The notes under the pieces are model-generated. The model did not search any database and was not told the origin of the DNA. It saw nothing but the letters and a program-made list of their open reading frames with translations. Positions 35,953 to 44,161 of a stretch of DNA of 64,000 nt are shown one piece after another. The stretch lies in NCBI RefSeq assembly GCF_035784015.1, contig NZ_JALKOW010000004.1; one strand, given 5' to 3'. The position numbers and the translations under genes are program-made. Origin of the DNA: Comamonas sp009360615 (GTDB taxonomy: Bacteria > Pseudomonadota > Gammaproteobacteria > Burkholderiales > Burkholderiaceae_C). Positions within the stretch are counted from its first letter, which is position 1; each line of letters starts with the position of its first letter.

Positions 35953-36023
35953 AGCACCAAGCAAGGGCCGTCCCGCAGCGGCGGTGGGGTCCCTCGAGGG
36001 GGACCGCACCGCCGCTCGGAGGG
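35953..36023. repeat. GC-rich dispersed repeat between ilvE and the zinc-finger gene
   Basis: On the minus strand it reads CCGCTGCGGGACGGCCCTTG then CTTGGTGC, the same core as at 7289-7409 and 10780-10889. Arms GCGGCGGTG and CACCGCCGC with GGGTCCC/GGGGGACC form a strong hairpin about 45 bases long. Confidence 0.6.
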
Positions 36024-36028
36024 ATGAT

Positions 36029-36967
36029 TTATACCAAGGTGAGCCAGTGGGCGTATTTGGGGTTGCGGCCGTTGACGATGTCAAAGTAGGCCGCCTGGAT
36101 TTTCTCGGTGATCGGGCCACGGCGGCCTTCGCCGATCTGCACGCGGTCCACTTCGCGGATGGGCGTGACTTCCGCCGCGGTGCCGGTGAAGAACAACTCG
36201 TCCGAGATATACAGTTCGTCGCGGGTGATGCGCTTTTGCACCACTTCCAGGCCGAGGTCCTTGCAGATGTGCAGCACGGTGTTGCGGGTGATGCCGTTGA
36301 GTGCGCCGGCGGACAGGTCGGGGGTGTAGATCACGCCGTCCTTGACCACAAAGATGTTCTCGCCCGAGCCTTCGGAGACAAAGCCCGATGCGTCTAGCAG
36401 GATGGCCTCGTCGTAGCCGTCGTCCAGAGCCTCGGTATTGGCCAGGATGGAGTTGGTGTAGTTGCTCACCGCCTTGGCCTGGCTCATGGTGATGTTCACA
36501 TGGTGGCGGGTGTAGCTGGAAATCTTGGTGCGGATGCCGCGCTGCATGCCTTCCTCGCCCAGGTAGGCGCCCCAGGCCCAGGCCGCCACCATCAGGTGGA
36601 TGGTGTTGCCCTTGGGCGAGACGCCCAGCTTGCGGTCGCCGATCCAGGTCAGCGGGCGCAGATAGCAGGATTTGAGGCCGTTGGCCCTGACCACCTCGAC
36701 CTGGGCCTGATTCACCTGTTCCTGGCCGAACGGAATCTGCATGCGCAGGATCTTGGCACTGTTGAACAGGCGTTTGGTATGTTCTTCAAGGCGGAAGATG
36801 GCCGTGCCTTTTTCGGTTTCGTAGGCGCGCACGCCCTCAAAGGCACCGCAGCCATAGTGCAGCGTGTGGGTCAGCACGTGGATCTTGGCGTCGCGCCACT
36901 CCACCAGCTGGCCATCCATCCAGATCTTGCCGTCGCGGTCGGACATCGAGGGAACAACAGGGCTCAT
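36029..36967 (-). CDS. ilvE: branched-chain-amino-acid aminotransferase
   Basis: 312-residue PLP enzyme, fold type IV, that performs the last step of leucine, isoleucine and valine synthesis and the first step of their breakdown. The PLP lysine is Lys165 in MSQAKAVSNYTNS; other marks are THTLHYGCGAFEGVRAY, GFVSEGSGENIFVVKDG and GTAAEVTPIREVD. ATG 36967 follows GAGGATGG. It leads a transcript with the zf-CHCC gene and ends at the hairpin at 35636-35656. Confidence 0.97.
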   Translation of the reverse strand: MSPVVPSMSDRDGKIWMDGQLVEWRDAKIHVLTHTLHYGCGAFEGVRAYETEKGTAIFRLEEHTKRLFNSAKILRMQIPFGQEQVNQAQVEVVRANGLKSCYLRPLTWIGDRKLGVSPKGNTIHLMVAAWAWGAYLGEEGMQRGIRTKISSYTRHHVNITMSQAKAVSNYTNSILANTEALDDGYDEAILLDASGFVSEGSGENIFVVKDGVIYTPDLSAGALNGITRNTVLHICKDLGLEVVQKRITRDELYISDELFFTGTAAEVTPIREVDRVQIGEGRRGPITEKIQAAYFDIVNGRNPKYAHWLTLV

Positions 36968-37048
36968 AAAACCATCCTCTATGGGTTGTGTGTTCGGCGG
37001 GCGCTGCTGCCGGGTCGGCGGCAGCGCTTGTCTCCTGAAGCTGCCATT

Positions 37049-37504
37049 TTAGGGGGAGGTCGGCTCCGATGTCCGGGCAGTTGCTTCCGTAGTAGTCGGG
37101 TTCAGGTCTTCCTTGGGCCCGGGACGCTGCAGCTCCCATTTCATGAGACGGCCGGCGACGAACTCACAGGTCACATGGGACTGTGTACCGTCGGTCCAGC
37201 GGTAGATCTCGGGGCTCTGGCCTTCTTCGGACAGGCGCTGGCCCAGGGAGCGGGTCATGGCCACCACGTGGACCAGCGGGACCTTGGGCTTGAGCTTGGC
37301 ATTGAGCATCACGGCGCTGCCCACATAGCCGATAGGCCGGTCCGATGCTTTCTTCATGATGGACATCAGGCGTGTGAAGTGCAGCAGCACCCACATGATG
37401 ATGCCGCCTGCCACGGCCGCCACGCCGGGCCAGCCCGCCGAGTTGTAGGCCGCGATCACCAGAACGATCAAGCCCAGGGGAACCAAAATATTGCGCAAAT
37501 TCAT
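37049..37504 (-). CDS. small conserved membrane protein of unknown function
   Basis: 151-residue protein with two N-terminal hydrophobic helices (about residues 6-22 and 27-44) and a soluble C-terminal part containing DRPIGYVGSAVMLNAKLKP and QSHVTCEFVAGRLMKW. I recognise it as a conserved Comamonadaceae/Burkholderiales protein near ilvE. From memory such proteins sometimes carry the label glycerate kinase; no nucleotide-binding motif is visible and that name should not be trusted. ATG 37504 is the start; the ribosome site is weak. Transcribed toward ilvE, 81 bases upstream of it, so possibly co-transcribed. Confidence 0.8.
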   Translation of the reverse strand: MNLRNILVPLGLIVLVIAAYNSAGWPGVAAVAGGIIMWVLLHFTRLMSIMKKASDRPIGYVGSAVMLNAKLKPKVPLVHVVAMTRSLGQRLSEEGQSPEIYRWTDGTQSHVTCEFVAGRLMKWELQRPGPKEDLNPTTTEATARTSEPTSP

Positions 37505-37587
37505 GGGCTTATTGTCTTACGAGGGTATGGGGTTGAGTGTGCGGACAGTGCGTATGCCCGCACAGGTGGCATTGATCAGGCGATCTT

Positions 37588-37682
37588 CAAAAAAAGTAGC
37601 TGAATGCATATTGAAATCAATGATTCAAGAGCATTTGTAGCCCGATGTTGAGGCCAAGAAATCGTGAGCAGCTATCAAAAAT
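37588..37682. repeat. AT-ended dispersed inverted-repeat element before the radA stop
   Basis: AAAAAAAGTAGCTGAATGC on the left and, on the minus strand, TTTTTGATAGCTGCTCACG on the right are imperfect inverted ends of a 95-base element. It lies directly beside the radA stop codon and belongs with those at 3975 and 42024. It could act as the radA terminator. Confidence 0.6.
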
Positions 37683-37685
37683 GAA

Positions 37686-39071
37686 TCAACCTATGCCGCG
37701 CACGATGTTGATCGCCTCATCCACGCGCTCCACGGCATGAATGGTCAGGCCGGCGATGGGCTTCTTGGGGGCATTGGCCTTGGGAACCACAGCGATAGTG
37801 AATCCCAACTTTGCCGCTTCCTTGAGGCGCTCCTGGCCGCGCGGTGCAGGGCGCACCTCACCGGCCAGACCGACCTCGCCAAACGCGATAAAGCCTTTGG
37901 GCAGCGACTTGCCTCGCAGACTGGAAGTGATTGCCAACATCACGGCAAGATCCGCTGCCGGCTCGTTGATGCGTACTCCGCCCACGGCGTTGACGAACAC
38001 GTCCTGGTCGGCGCAGGCCACGCCCGCATGGCGGTTGAGCACCGCCAGCAGCATGGCCAGCCGGTCGCGGTCCAGGCCGACGGAGAGGCGCCGCGCGGCC
38101 GGACCGCCCTGGTCCACCAGGGCCTGGATCTCCACCAGCATGGGGCGCGTGCCCTCCAGCGTCACCAGCACGCAGCTGCCGGGCACGGGTTCGCTGTGCT
38201 GGCTCAGGAAGATGGCGCTGGGGTTGGTTACGCCCTTGAGGCCTTTTTCCGTCATCGCGAAGACGCCGATTTCGTTGACGGCACCAAAGCGGTTCTTGAT
38301 GGCGCGCACCAGACGGAAGTTGCTGTGCGTGTCACCTTCGAAATAGAGCACCGTGTCCACCATGTGCTCGAGCACGCGCGGACCGGCCAGCGCGCCGTCC
38401 TTGGTCACATGGCCCACCAGAATGATGGTGATGCCCGTGGTCTTGGCCGCACGCGTCAGGTGGGCCGCGCATTCGCGCACCTGGGCCACGGAGCCTGGAG
38501 CCGAGGAGAGCTGGTCCGAATACACGGTCTGGATCGAGTCGATGACCACCACGGCGGGCTGGGTGGCCTCCACGGTGGCCAGGATTTTCTCGAGCTGGAT
38601 CTCGGCCAGCACATTGACCTGGCTGTTGTCCAGCCCGAGCCGGCGCGAGCGCAGCGCTACCTGGGCGCCGCTTTCCTCGCCCGTCACATAGAGCGTGGGC
38701 AGGCCGATACGGTGCAATGCATCCATGGCCTGCAAAAGAAGTGTGGACTTACCTATACCGGGGTCTCCGCCGATCAGCACCACGCCGCCTTCGACCACGC
38801 CGCCGCCCAGCACGCGGTCCAGTTCCTCGATGCCGCTGGGGGTGCGCGCCACATCCTGGGCCTCGATGGCCGACAGCGGGGTGACGGGCTGGGCATTGGC
38901 CAGACCGGCATAGCCCTGGGGCTGGCTCAGGCGGTTCTTGCCGCCCGAGGCGGAGTCGGCCACGGTCTCGACCAGGCTGTTCCAGGCGCCGCAGCCCGGG
39001 CATTTGCCCAGCCAGCGCGGGCTGGTGCCGCCACAGGCGTTGCAGGTGAAAGTGGTTTTCTCTTTGGCCAT
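37686..39071 (-). CDS. radA: DNA repair protein RadA
   Basis: 461-residue RecA-like ATPase that helps branch migration in recombination. An N-terminal zinc finger has Cys10, Cys13, Cys24 and Cys27 (FTCNACGG, KCPGCGAW). Walker A is GGDPGIGKSTLL; the RadA-specific KNRFG appears in AIKNRFGAVNEIGVF; the C-terminal Lon-like domain begins near ADLAVMLAITSSLRGKSLP. ATG 39071 matches the usual MAKxKTxFxC start. It stands alone on the minus strand, divergent from the initiator tRNA. Confidence 0.97.
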   Translation of the reverse strand: MAKEKTTFTCNACGGTSPRWLGKCPGCGAWNSLVETVADSASGGKNRLSQPQGYAGLANAQPVTPLSAIEAQDVARTPSGIEELDRVLGGGVVEGGVVLIGGDPGIGKSTLLLQAMDALHRIGLPTLYVTGEESGAQVALRSRRLGLDNSQVNVLAEIQLEKILATVEATQPAVVVIDSIQTVYSDQLSSAPGSVAQVRECAAHLTRAAKTTGITIILVGHVTKDGALAGPRVLEHMVDTVLYFEGDTHSNFRLVRAIKNRFGAVNEIGVFAMTEKGLKGVTNPSAIFLSQHSEPVPGSCVLVTLEGTRPMLVEIQALVDQGGPAARRLSVGLDRDRLAMLLAVLNRHAGVACADQDVFVNAVGGVRINEPAADLAVMLAITSSLRGKSLPKGFIAFGEVGLAGEVRPAPRGQERLKEAAKLGFTIAVVPKANAPKKPIAGLTIHAVERVDEAINIVRGIG

Positions 39072-39251
39072 GGGCGGCAACTATACCGACTGGCCCGCGC
39101 CGCAAATGCTGGCACCCATCGGTATCGGGCGACAAATTTCAGAGCCAGTAACCATAAAAAGCGCGTGTCTATATAACTGCTCCGCATGACAGGCCGATTT
39201 GGGCTACAATTGCGCCTATCGACACAGCAGCTGTTGTCGAGCACAAATTAC

Positions 39252-39328
<77 letters not shown>

Positions 39329-39330
39329 AC

Positions 39331-39362
39331 AAAAAAGCCTTCTGGAGACAGAAGGCTTTTTT
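39331..39362 (+). terminator. intrinsic terminator after the initiator tRNA
   Basis: AAAAAAGCCTTCTG pairs with CAGAAGGCTTTTTT over a 4-base loop, three bases after the tRNA CCA end. The symmetrical A and T runs make it usable on both strands. Confidence 0.92.
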
Positions 39363-39484
39363 CGTTGTGCCCGCACTAAAACAGGCACATCCCAACAACG
39401 AGATGCCGAGCAAGTGCCGCCTCGCGGCCCGGGTGCCCCGGCGAAGGCGTCGCTCCCTCCGTTGGCGCGAAGCGTGTGGGGAGA

Positions 39485-39540
39485 GGGCGCCCGGCTAGGG
39501 GCGCCCGGCCAGGGGCGCCCGGCCAGGGACGCCCGCCCAG
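39485..39540. repeat. four tandem 14-base repeats
   Basis: Four head-to-tail units based on GGGCGCCCGGCCAG; units 2 and 3 are identical, unit 1 differs by one base and unit 4 by two. Each unit contains the palindrome GGGCGCCC or its variant. It lies 26 bases past the gdh stop, in a GC-rich stretch (39363-39566) that holds no gene. Confidence 0.85.
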
Positions 39541-39566
39541 GGGAAGGCGCGTACGCCTCCGGGGGA

Positions 39567-40874
39567 TTATGGATACAGGCCGCGTGCCTCGCGGGCGTGG
39601 AGAATGCGCTTGCAGGCCACGATGAAGGTGGCAGTGCGCAGCGTCACCTTGTGCTCCTGGGCCACGGCCCAGACGCCGGCAAAGGCTTCCTGCATGATGC
39701 GCACCAGGCGTGCGTTGATCTCGTCTTCGGTCCAGAAGAAGCTGGAGAAGTCCTGTACCCACTCGAAATAGCTCACGGTCACGCCGCCGGCATTGGCGAT
39801 CACGTCGGGCAGAACCAGCACGCCTTTTTCATTGAGGATGTCGTCGGCCTCGGGGGTGGTGGGGCCGTTGGCACCTTCGATCACCAGCTTGGCCTTGATC
39901 TGGCCTGCGTTGTCCTTGGTGATCTGGCCTTCCAGCGCCGCGGGGATCAGGATGTCGCAATCCACGCCCCAGAAGGCGGATGCGTCCATGGCTTCGGCTC
40001 CGGCAAAGCCGCCCACGCCTCCGGTATTGCCCACATGCTCCAGCAGTGCCGTCACATCCAGGCCATTGGCATTGTGAATGGTGCCTGTGTGGTCCTGCAC
40101 GGCGACGACCTTGGCGCCCGCGTCTGCAAACAGCTTGCCTGCCGTGCCACCCACATTGCCGAAGCCCTGAACGGCCACGCGTGCGCCTTGCACATTCAGG
40201 CCGGTCAGCTTGGCCGCTTCCACGCCCACCGTGAACACGCCGCGGCCCGTGGCCTCGACGCGGCCCAGCGAACCGCCCAGGTCCACAGGCTTGCCCGTGA
40301 CCACGCCGGTGGCCGTGGCGCCCGTGTTCATGGAGTAGGTGTCCATCATCCAGGCCATGACCTGGCCGTTGGTGTTCACGTCAGGAGCCGGAATGTCCTT
40401 GGTGGGGCCGATCAGGAGACCGATCTCGCTGGTGTAACGGCGTGTCAGGCGCTCCAGTTCCGCCTTGGACAGCTGACGGGGATCGACACGGATGCCGCCC
40501 TTGGCGCCGCCGTAGGGCACGTTCACGGCCGCATTCTTGATGCTCATCCAGGCCGAGAGGGCCATCACTTCGGACAGCGTCACATCCTGGTGGAAGCGCA
40601 CGCCGCCCTTGCCGGGGCCGCGGCTCAGGTTGTGCTGCACGCGGTAGCCCTCGAAGTGGGCGATGCGGCCGTCGTCCATCTCGATGGGCACGTCGACGAC
40701 CAGGATGCGCTTGGGGCGCTTGAGTGTTTCCACCCAGCGGGCCAGCGAGCCCAGATAGGGGGTGACACGGTCGACCTGTTGCAGATAAATGCCCCAGGGA
40801 CCGAGATGATCGGGGTTGAGGTAGGAGGGCAGAGCATGCGCTGTGGACAGCGCTGAAGAGTCTTTGGCTTGCAT
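39567..40874 (-). CDS. NAD(P)-dependent glutamate dehydrogenase
   Basis: 435-residue Glu/Leu/Phe/Val dehydrogenase, probably glutamate dehydrogenase, that links glutamate with 2-oxoglutarate and ammonium. The substrate lysine lies in VNVPYGGAKGGIRVDP, RGPGKGGVRFHQDVT is the other substrate segment, and GARVAVQGFGNVGGTAGKLF is the nucleotide fold. The length and GLVKxP-free form match the hexameric NAD-type GDH of Burkholderiales. ATG 40874 was chosen by family length. Divergent from the hydratase-like gene; its 3' side carries the tandem repeats. Confidence 0.94.
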   Translation of the reverse strand: MQAKDSSALSTAHALPSYLNPDHLGPWGIYLQQVDRVTPYLGSLARWVETLKRPKRILVVDVPIEMDDGRIAHFEGYRVQHNLSRGPGKGGVRFHQDVTLSEVMALSAWMSIKNAAVNVPYGGAKGGIRVDPRQLSKAELERLTRRYTSEIGLLIGPTKDIPAPDVNTNGQVMAWMMDTYSMNTGATATGVVTGKPVDLGGSLGRVEATGRGVFTVGVEAAKLTGLNVQGARVAVQGFGNVGGTAGKLFADAGAKVVAVQDHTGTIHNANGLDVTALLEHVGNTGGVGGFAGAEAMDASAFWGVDCDILIPAALEGQITKDNAGQIKAKLVIEGANGPTTPEADDILNEKGVLVLPDVIANAGGVTVSYFEWVQDFSSFFWTEDEINARLVRIMQEAFAGVWAVAQEHKVTLRTATFIVACKRILHAREARGLYP

Positions 40875-41083
40875 GATGAAGGCCTGGTTGACTGAGTGGA
40901 GCAAGGACTTTGCAAGCCCTTGCTGTCCGGGATTCACAGTGTGCGCGCGCCGAATTTTCCTGTCCAAGGCTTCTTGTTTGCGATGCTATGCGTTTTATGC
41001 ATAATCATCTGAAAGCCGCTCTGGATGCGGGCCAAGCGCCCCATGGATGGCATGGGGGCAGGAAATTTGCCATCATTGCCGCC

Positions 41084-42007
41084 ATGTCTGAAAACCAAGA
41101 TTGCAAAGGCGGCTGGTGCGGCCCGGCTCCGTTTGCCAATACCCCTCCCATCGGTCTGGCCCCCGAACTGCAGACGCAGGATGAGGTGCTGCCCGACTGG
41201 AAGACGCTGTGGCCCGATTTGCCCGAAGACAGCTATGCCACGGCCGATGCGCTGTGGTGGTCGCGCCGGCTGGGCACGCCCCAGGCCCGGGGCGCCGATG
41301 TGGCTGCGCTGATGAGAGATGCTGCCGATGCCCGTGCCGTGCAAAGCGCACTGGCGCGCACCTGGAACTGGTGGCCTGCCGATCGTGCGCCGCGTTACTG
41401 GAAGTCCGGCGGGCCGGGTCGCCAAGCCGCGCTGCTGCATGTGCCATTGCCCGAGGGCGGCATTCGCCAGGAAGATAGTCTGGTGCCCGCGCCCGAGACC
41501 GTCTTCAATCTGCGCGGTGCCGAGGCCGAGATCGCCCTGCGCATAGGCCGCGACGTGAGCGCCGCCGAGACCGCTGCACTGGATTACGACAGCGCGCTGG
41601 CGCTGGTGGACGCCGTCTGCGTGGCCGTGGAATGGGTGGATGTGCGCTGGCGTGACGGCACCAAGGCCCCGGCCCTGGCCCTGCTGGCCGACGGCCAGTG
41701 CCATGGCGGACTGGCGCTGGGCGAGTGGCAGAGCGCTTCCGTCATCGCCGGGCGCGACTGGGCGCAGCAGCGGTGCACGGTGACCGTGAATGGCGGCTCG
41801 CCGCAGCGCTTCACCGGAACGCACAGCCTGGGCGATCCGGCCTGGCTGCTGGTGGACTGGCTGCAGCATGTGGCGCGCGAATACGGCAGCGTGCCTGCCG
41901 GCACCGTGGTGACGACGGGAACCTGGTGCGGCTGTATGCCGCTGCAGGCCGGCGATCGCTTCGAGATGGCGTTTGACGGTCTGGGCGGACTGGGCTGGCA
42001 GTTCTGA
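41084..42007 (+). CDS. fumarylacetoacetate hydrolase-fold protein (2-keto-4-pentenoate hydratase-like)
   Basis: 307-residue protein of the FAH superfamily. The metal-binding acidic residues are in RGAEAEIALRIGRDVS and in AVEWVDVRW; the C-terminal PAGTVVTTGTWCGCMPLQAGD is the usual final strand set. Members hydrate or hydrolyse dienoates and acylpyruvates in aromatic breakdown. An N-terminal extension of roughly 55 residues (MSENQDCKGGWCGPAPFANT) with three cysteines is unusual. No meta-cleavage genes are near. ATG 41084 has only a weak ribosome site and earlier ATGs are open, so the start is moderately sure. Confidence 0.82.
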   Translation: MSENQDCKGGWCGPAPFANTPPIGLAPELQTQDEVLPDWKTLWPDLPEDSYATADALWWSRRLGTPQARGADVAALMRDAADARAVQSALARTWNWWPADRAPRYWKSGGPGRQAALLHVPLPEGGIRQEDSLVPAPETVFNLRGAEAEIALRIGRDVSAAETAALDYDSALALVDAVCVAVEWVDVRWRDGTKAPALALLADGQCHGGLALGEWQSASVIAGRDWAQQRCTVTVNGGSPQRFTGTHSLGDPAWLLVDWLQHVAREYGSVPAGTVVTTGTWCGCMPLQAGDRFEMAFDGLGGLGWQF

Positions 42008-42023
42008 TCCATCCTGGCGGCAT

Positions 42024-42114
42024 AAAAAAAGGAGCTTCTATCGCTTGTTGATAAATGATTTCAGATGCTTTTCATTCTGAAATTCATTGATTACAAGCGA
42101 TATAAGCTCTTTTT
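42024..42114. repeat. long AT-rich palindrome acting as a likely bidirectional terminator
   Basis: Arms 42032-42065 and 42076-42109 are imperfect inverted repeats of 34 bases; the outer parts GAGCTTCTATCGCTTGT and ACAAGCGATATAAGCTC differ at one position. Seven A residues precede and five T residues follow. The left arm resembles the element at 3975 (GCTNCTANCNCTTGNTGATA). It sits between two convergent genes. Confidence 0.8.
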
Positions 42115-42166
42115 ATGAGAGCGAAGCGCAGGCGCCGATGTCCGCTGGCTGCGGGCGCTGTCCGTA

Positions 42167-43030
42167 TCACCGGACCTGGATGTGATCCAGCCCCGGTGCG
42201 CCGGGCGGATATTTCAGTTCCAGGTTGCCCAGCACCTCGCGCAGCACCGTGGCCACCATCAGGTTGCGGTGCGTCTTGGAGTCGGCAGGGACAATGGTCC
42301 AGGGCGCCCATGGCGTGTGCGTGGCAGCCAGCAGCCGGCCGTAGGCCTGCTGATAGTCGTCCCACTGGGCGCGCACCTTGAGATCGTTTTCGTCGAACTT
42401 CCAGTGCTTGCAGGGGTCGTCCAGCCGCTGCTGCAGTCGCTCGCGCTGCTCGTCCTTGCTGATGTGTAGCATGAACTTGACGATCACCGTGCCGGTTTCG
42501 CTGAGCATGCGCTCGAAGTCGTTGATCTGCGCATAGCGCTGGGTCTGCTGCTCGGGCGTGAGCCAGCCGTTGACCACGGGCACCAGCACATCTTCGTACT
42601 GGCTGCGGTTGAAGAGCACGATCTCGCCCGCCCCCGGCGTTTGCTGATGAATGCGCCACAGGTAGTCGTGGGACTTTTCCACGTCGGTCGGCGCCTTCCA
42701 GCCCACGGAGCGCACGCCCAGCGGCGACATGCGACCGAAGACCGCGCGCAGCGTTCCGTCCTTGCCGGCAGCGTCCATGCCCTGCAGTATGACCAGCAGC
42801 TTGAAGCGCCGGTCGGCATAGAACAGGTTCTGCAGCACGTCCAGCTCCTCGGCCAGGGCTTCGACGCCGGCCTTGTCCTGGGCCTTGCTGCCGCCCGAGA
42901 AGGGCTTGGCGCCGGGGTCGAACCCGGCCAGCTCGCAGCGTCCGGCCTTGACGGCGGCGGCACCCGGTTGCAGTGCCTCCCAGCGTTCGCGCAGCGCAGC
43001 ATCGCTGCTGGTGAAGATCGATTGCGGCAT
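42167..43030 (-). CDS. polyphosphate kinase 2 family protein
   Basis: 287-residue single-domain PPK2 that transfers phosphate between polyphosphate and nucleoside phosphates. Walker A is QGMDAAGKDGTLRAVF; the lid/Walker B region contains GEIVLFNRSQYEDVLVPVV, and VRSVGWKAPTDVEKSHDYLWRI is typical. Overall layout resembles the class that phosphorylates AMP or ADP (the polyphosphate:nucleotide phosphotransferase branch). ATG 43030 follows GGGAGG. It is transcribed alone; the long palindrome lies at its 3' end. Confidence 0.93.
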   Translation of the reverse strand: MPQSIFTSSDAALRERWEALQPGAAAVKAGRCELAGFDPGAKPFSGGSKAQDKAGVEALAEELDVLQNLFYADRRFKLLVILQGMDAAGKDGTLRAVFGRMSPLGVRSVGWKAPTDVEKSHDYLWRIHQQTPGAGEIVLFNRSQYEDVLVPVVNGWLTPEQQTQRYAQINDFERMLSETGTVIVKFMLHISKDEQRERLQQRLDDPCKHWKFDENDLKVRAQWDDYQQAYGRLLAATHTPWAPWTIVPADSKTHRNLMVATVLREVLGNLELKYPPGAPGLDHIQVR

Positions 43031-43123
43031 GGGCGGCGGCCTCCCTGGTGTGACGAGGCACCCAGCCTAGCGCATGGCCGGCGGCAGCTCAAGCGGCGGC
43101 CGACCCGCACGGTTGTGGCGCAC

Positions 43124-44119
43124 TCAGTCCATCTGGATGCCGCGCTCGTTGATCAGCCGCGTCCAGCGCTGGCTTTCGGCCTGCAGGTGACGCGCCGCTT
43201 CCTCGGGCGTGGAGCCGACGACCTCGGCGCCGATGGCCTGGAAGCGCTCGATGACGTCGGGCTGCTTCATGGCGGCCACAAAGGTCTGGTTGAGCTTCTT
43301 CACGATGGCCGGCGGCGTGCCGGCGGGCATGAAGGCGGCGAACCAGGGCGAGACTTCATAGCCCTTGATGCCCGCTTCCTCCATGGTGGGGACGTCGGGC
43401 ATGCTGGTCGAGCGCTTGGCCGTCGTCACGGCCAGCGCCCGCAGCTTGCCCGACTGGATGTGGGGTCGCGCCGAGGTGATGGAGTCGAACATGTAGTTGA
43501 CCTGGCCGCCCAGCAGGTCGGAGACGGCGGGGCCCGATCCCTTGTAGGGGATGTGCAGCATGTTCACGCCCGCCAGCGAGGTGAAGACTTCGCCGGCCAG
43601 GTGGATGGAGGTGCCGTTGCCGGCGGAGGCATAGGTCAGCTTGCCCGGCGCGGCCTTGGCCGCGGCCACCACGTCGGCCACGCTCTTGATCTGGGGCTGG
43701 GTGGAGTTGGTGACCAGGATGTTGGGCACCACGGCCAGCACGCCCACGGGCGCGAAGTCCTTGATCGGGTCATAGCTGAGCTTGCGGTACAGCGGCTTGT
43801 TGGTGGCCATGCCGATGGAGGTGATCATCAGCGTGTAGCCGTCGGCCGGGGACTTGGCCACGAAGTCGGCGCCGATGTTGCCGCCCGCGCCAGGGCGGTT
43901 CTCGATGACGAAGGGCTGGCCCAGCGTGCGCGCGGCCTTCTCGCCCAGCGTGCGGGCGATGGCATCCATGGCGCCGCCCGGCGGGAAGGGCACGATCCAG
44001 CGGATAGGCTTGCTGGGCCAGTTGGCATCGGGCGTCTGGGCTTGGGCGGCGGGGGCCAGGGCGCTCAGGCCGAGGACGGCGGGCAGGGCGGCGAGGGTGC
44101 AGAGAAGGCGGCGTTGCAT
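43124..44119 (-). CDS. Bug-family (TctC) periplasmic solute-binding protein
   Basis: 331-residue exported protein of the tripartite tricarboxylate transporter receptor family. The signal peptide is MQRRLLCTLAALPAVLGLSA, cleaved near APAAQAQ. The Bug motifs WIVPFPPGGAMDAIART, VIENRPGAGGNIGADFVAK and HIPYKGSGPAVSDLLGGQV are present. ATG 44119 follows AGGAGACATCC. No TctA or TctB gene is near, as for most of the many orphan Bug proteins in Comamonadaceae and Bordetella. It follows the cycloisomerase-like gene by 42 bases in one operon, so its ligand may be that enzyme's substrate or a lactone. Confidence 0.94.
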   Translation of the reverse strand: MQRRLLCTLAALPAVLGLSALAPAAQAQTPDANWPSKPIRWIVPFPPGGAMDAIARTLGEKAARTLGQPFVIENRPGAGGNIGADFVAKSPADGYTLMITSIGMATNKPLYRKLSYDPIKDFAPVGVLAVVPNILVTNSTQPQIKSVADVVAAAKAAPGKLTYASAGNGTSIHLAGEVFTSLAGVNMLHIPYKGSGPAVSDLLGGQVNYMFDSITSARPHIQSGKLRALAVTTAKRSTSMPDVPTMEEAGIKGYEVSPWFAAFMPAGTPPAIVKKLNQTFVAAMKQPDVIERFQAIGAEVVGSTPEEAARHLQAESQRWTRLINERGIQMD

Positions 44120-44161
44120 GGTGGATGTCTCCTGAAGATGAATGTTGTAGTTGGTGCGGTG

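Noticed and set aside
37049..37504. Glycerate kinase label for the small protein near ilvE
   Set aside because: No nucleotide-binding or kinase motif; two membrane helices and 151 residues do not fit a kinase.
39485..39540. Possible CRISPR array
   Set aside because: The units are head-to-tail without spacers and only 14 bases long.
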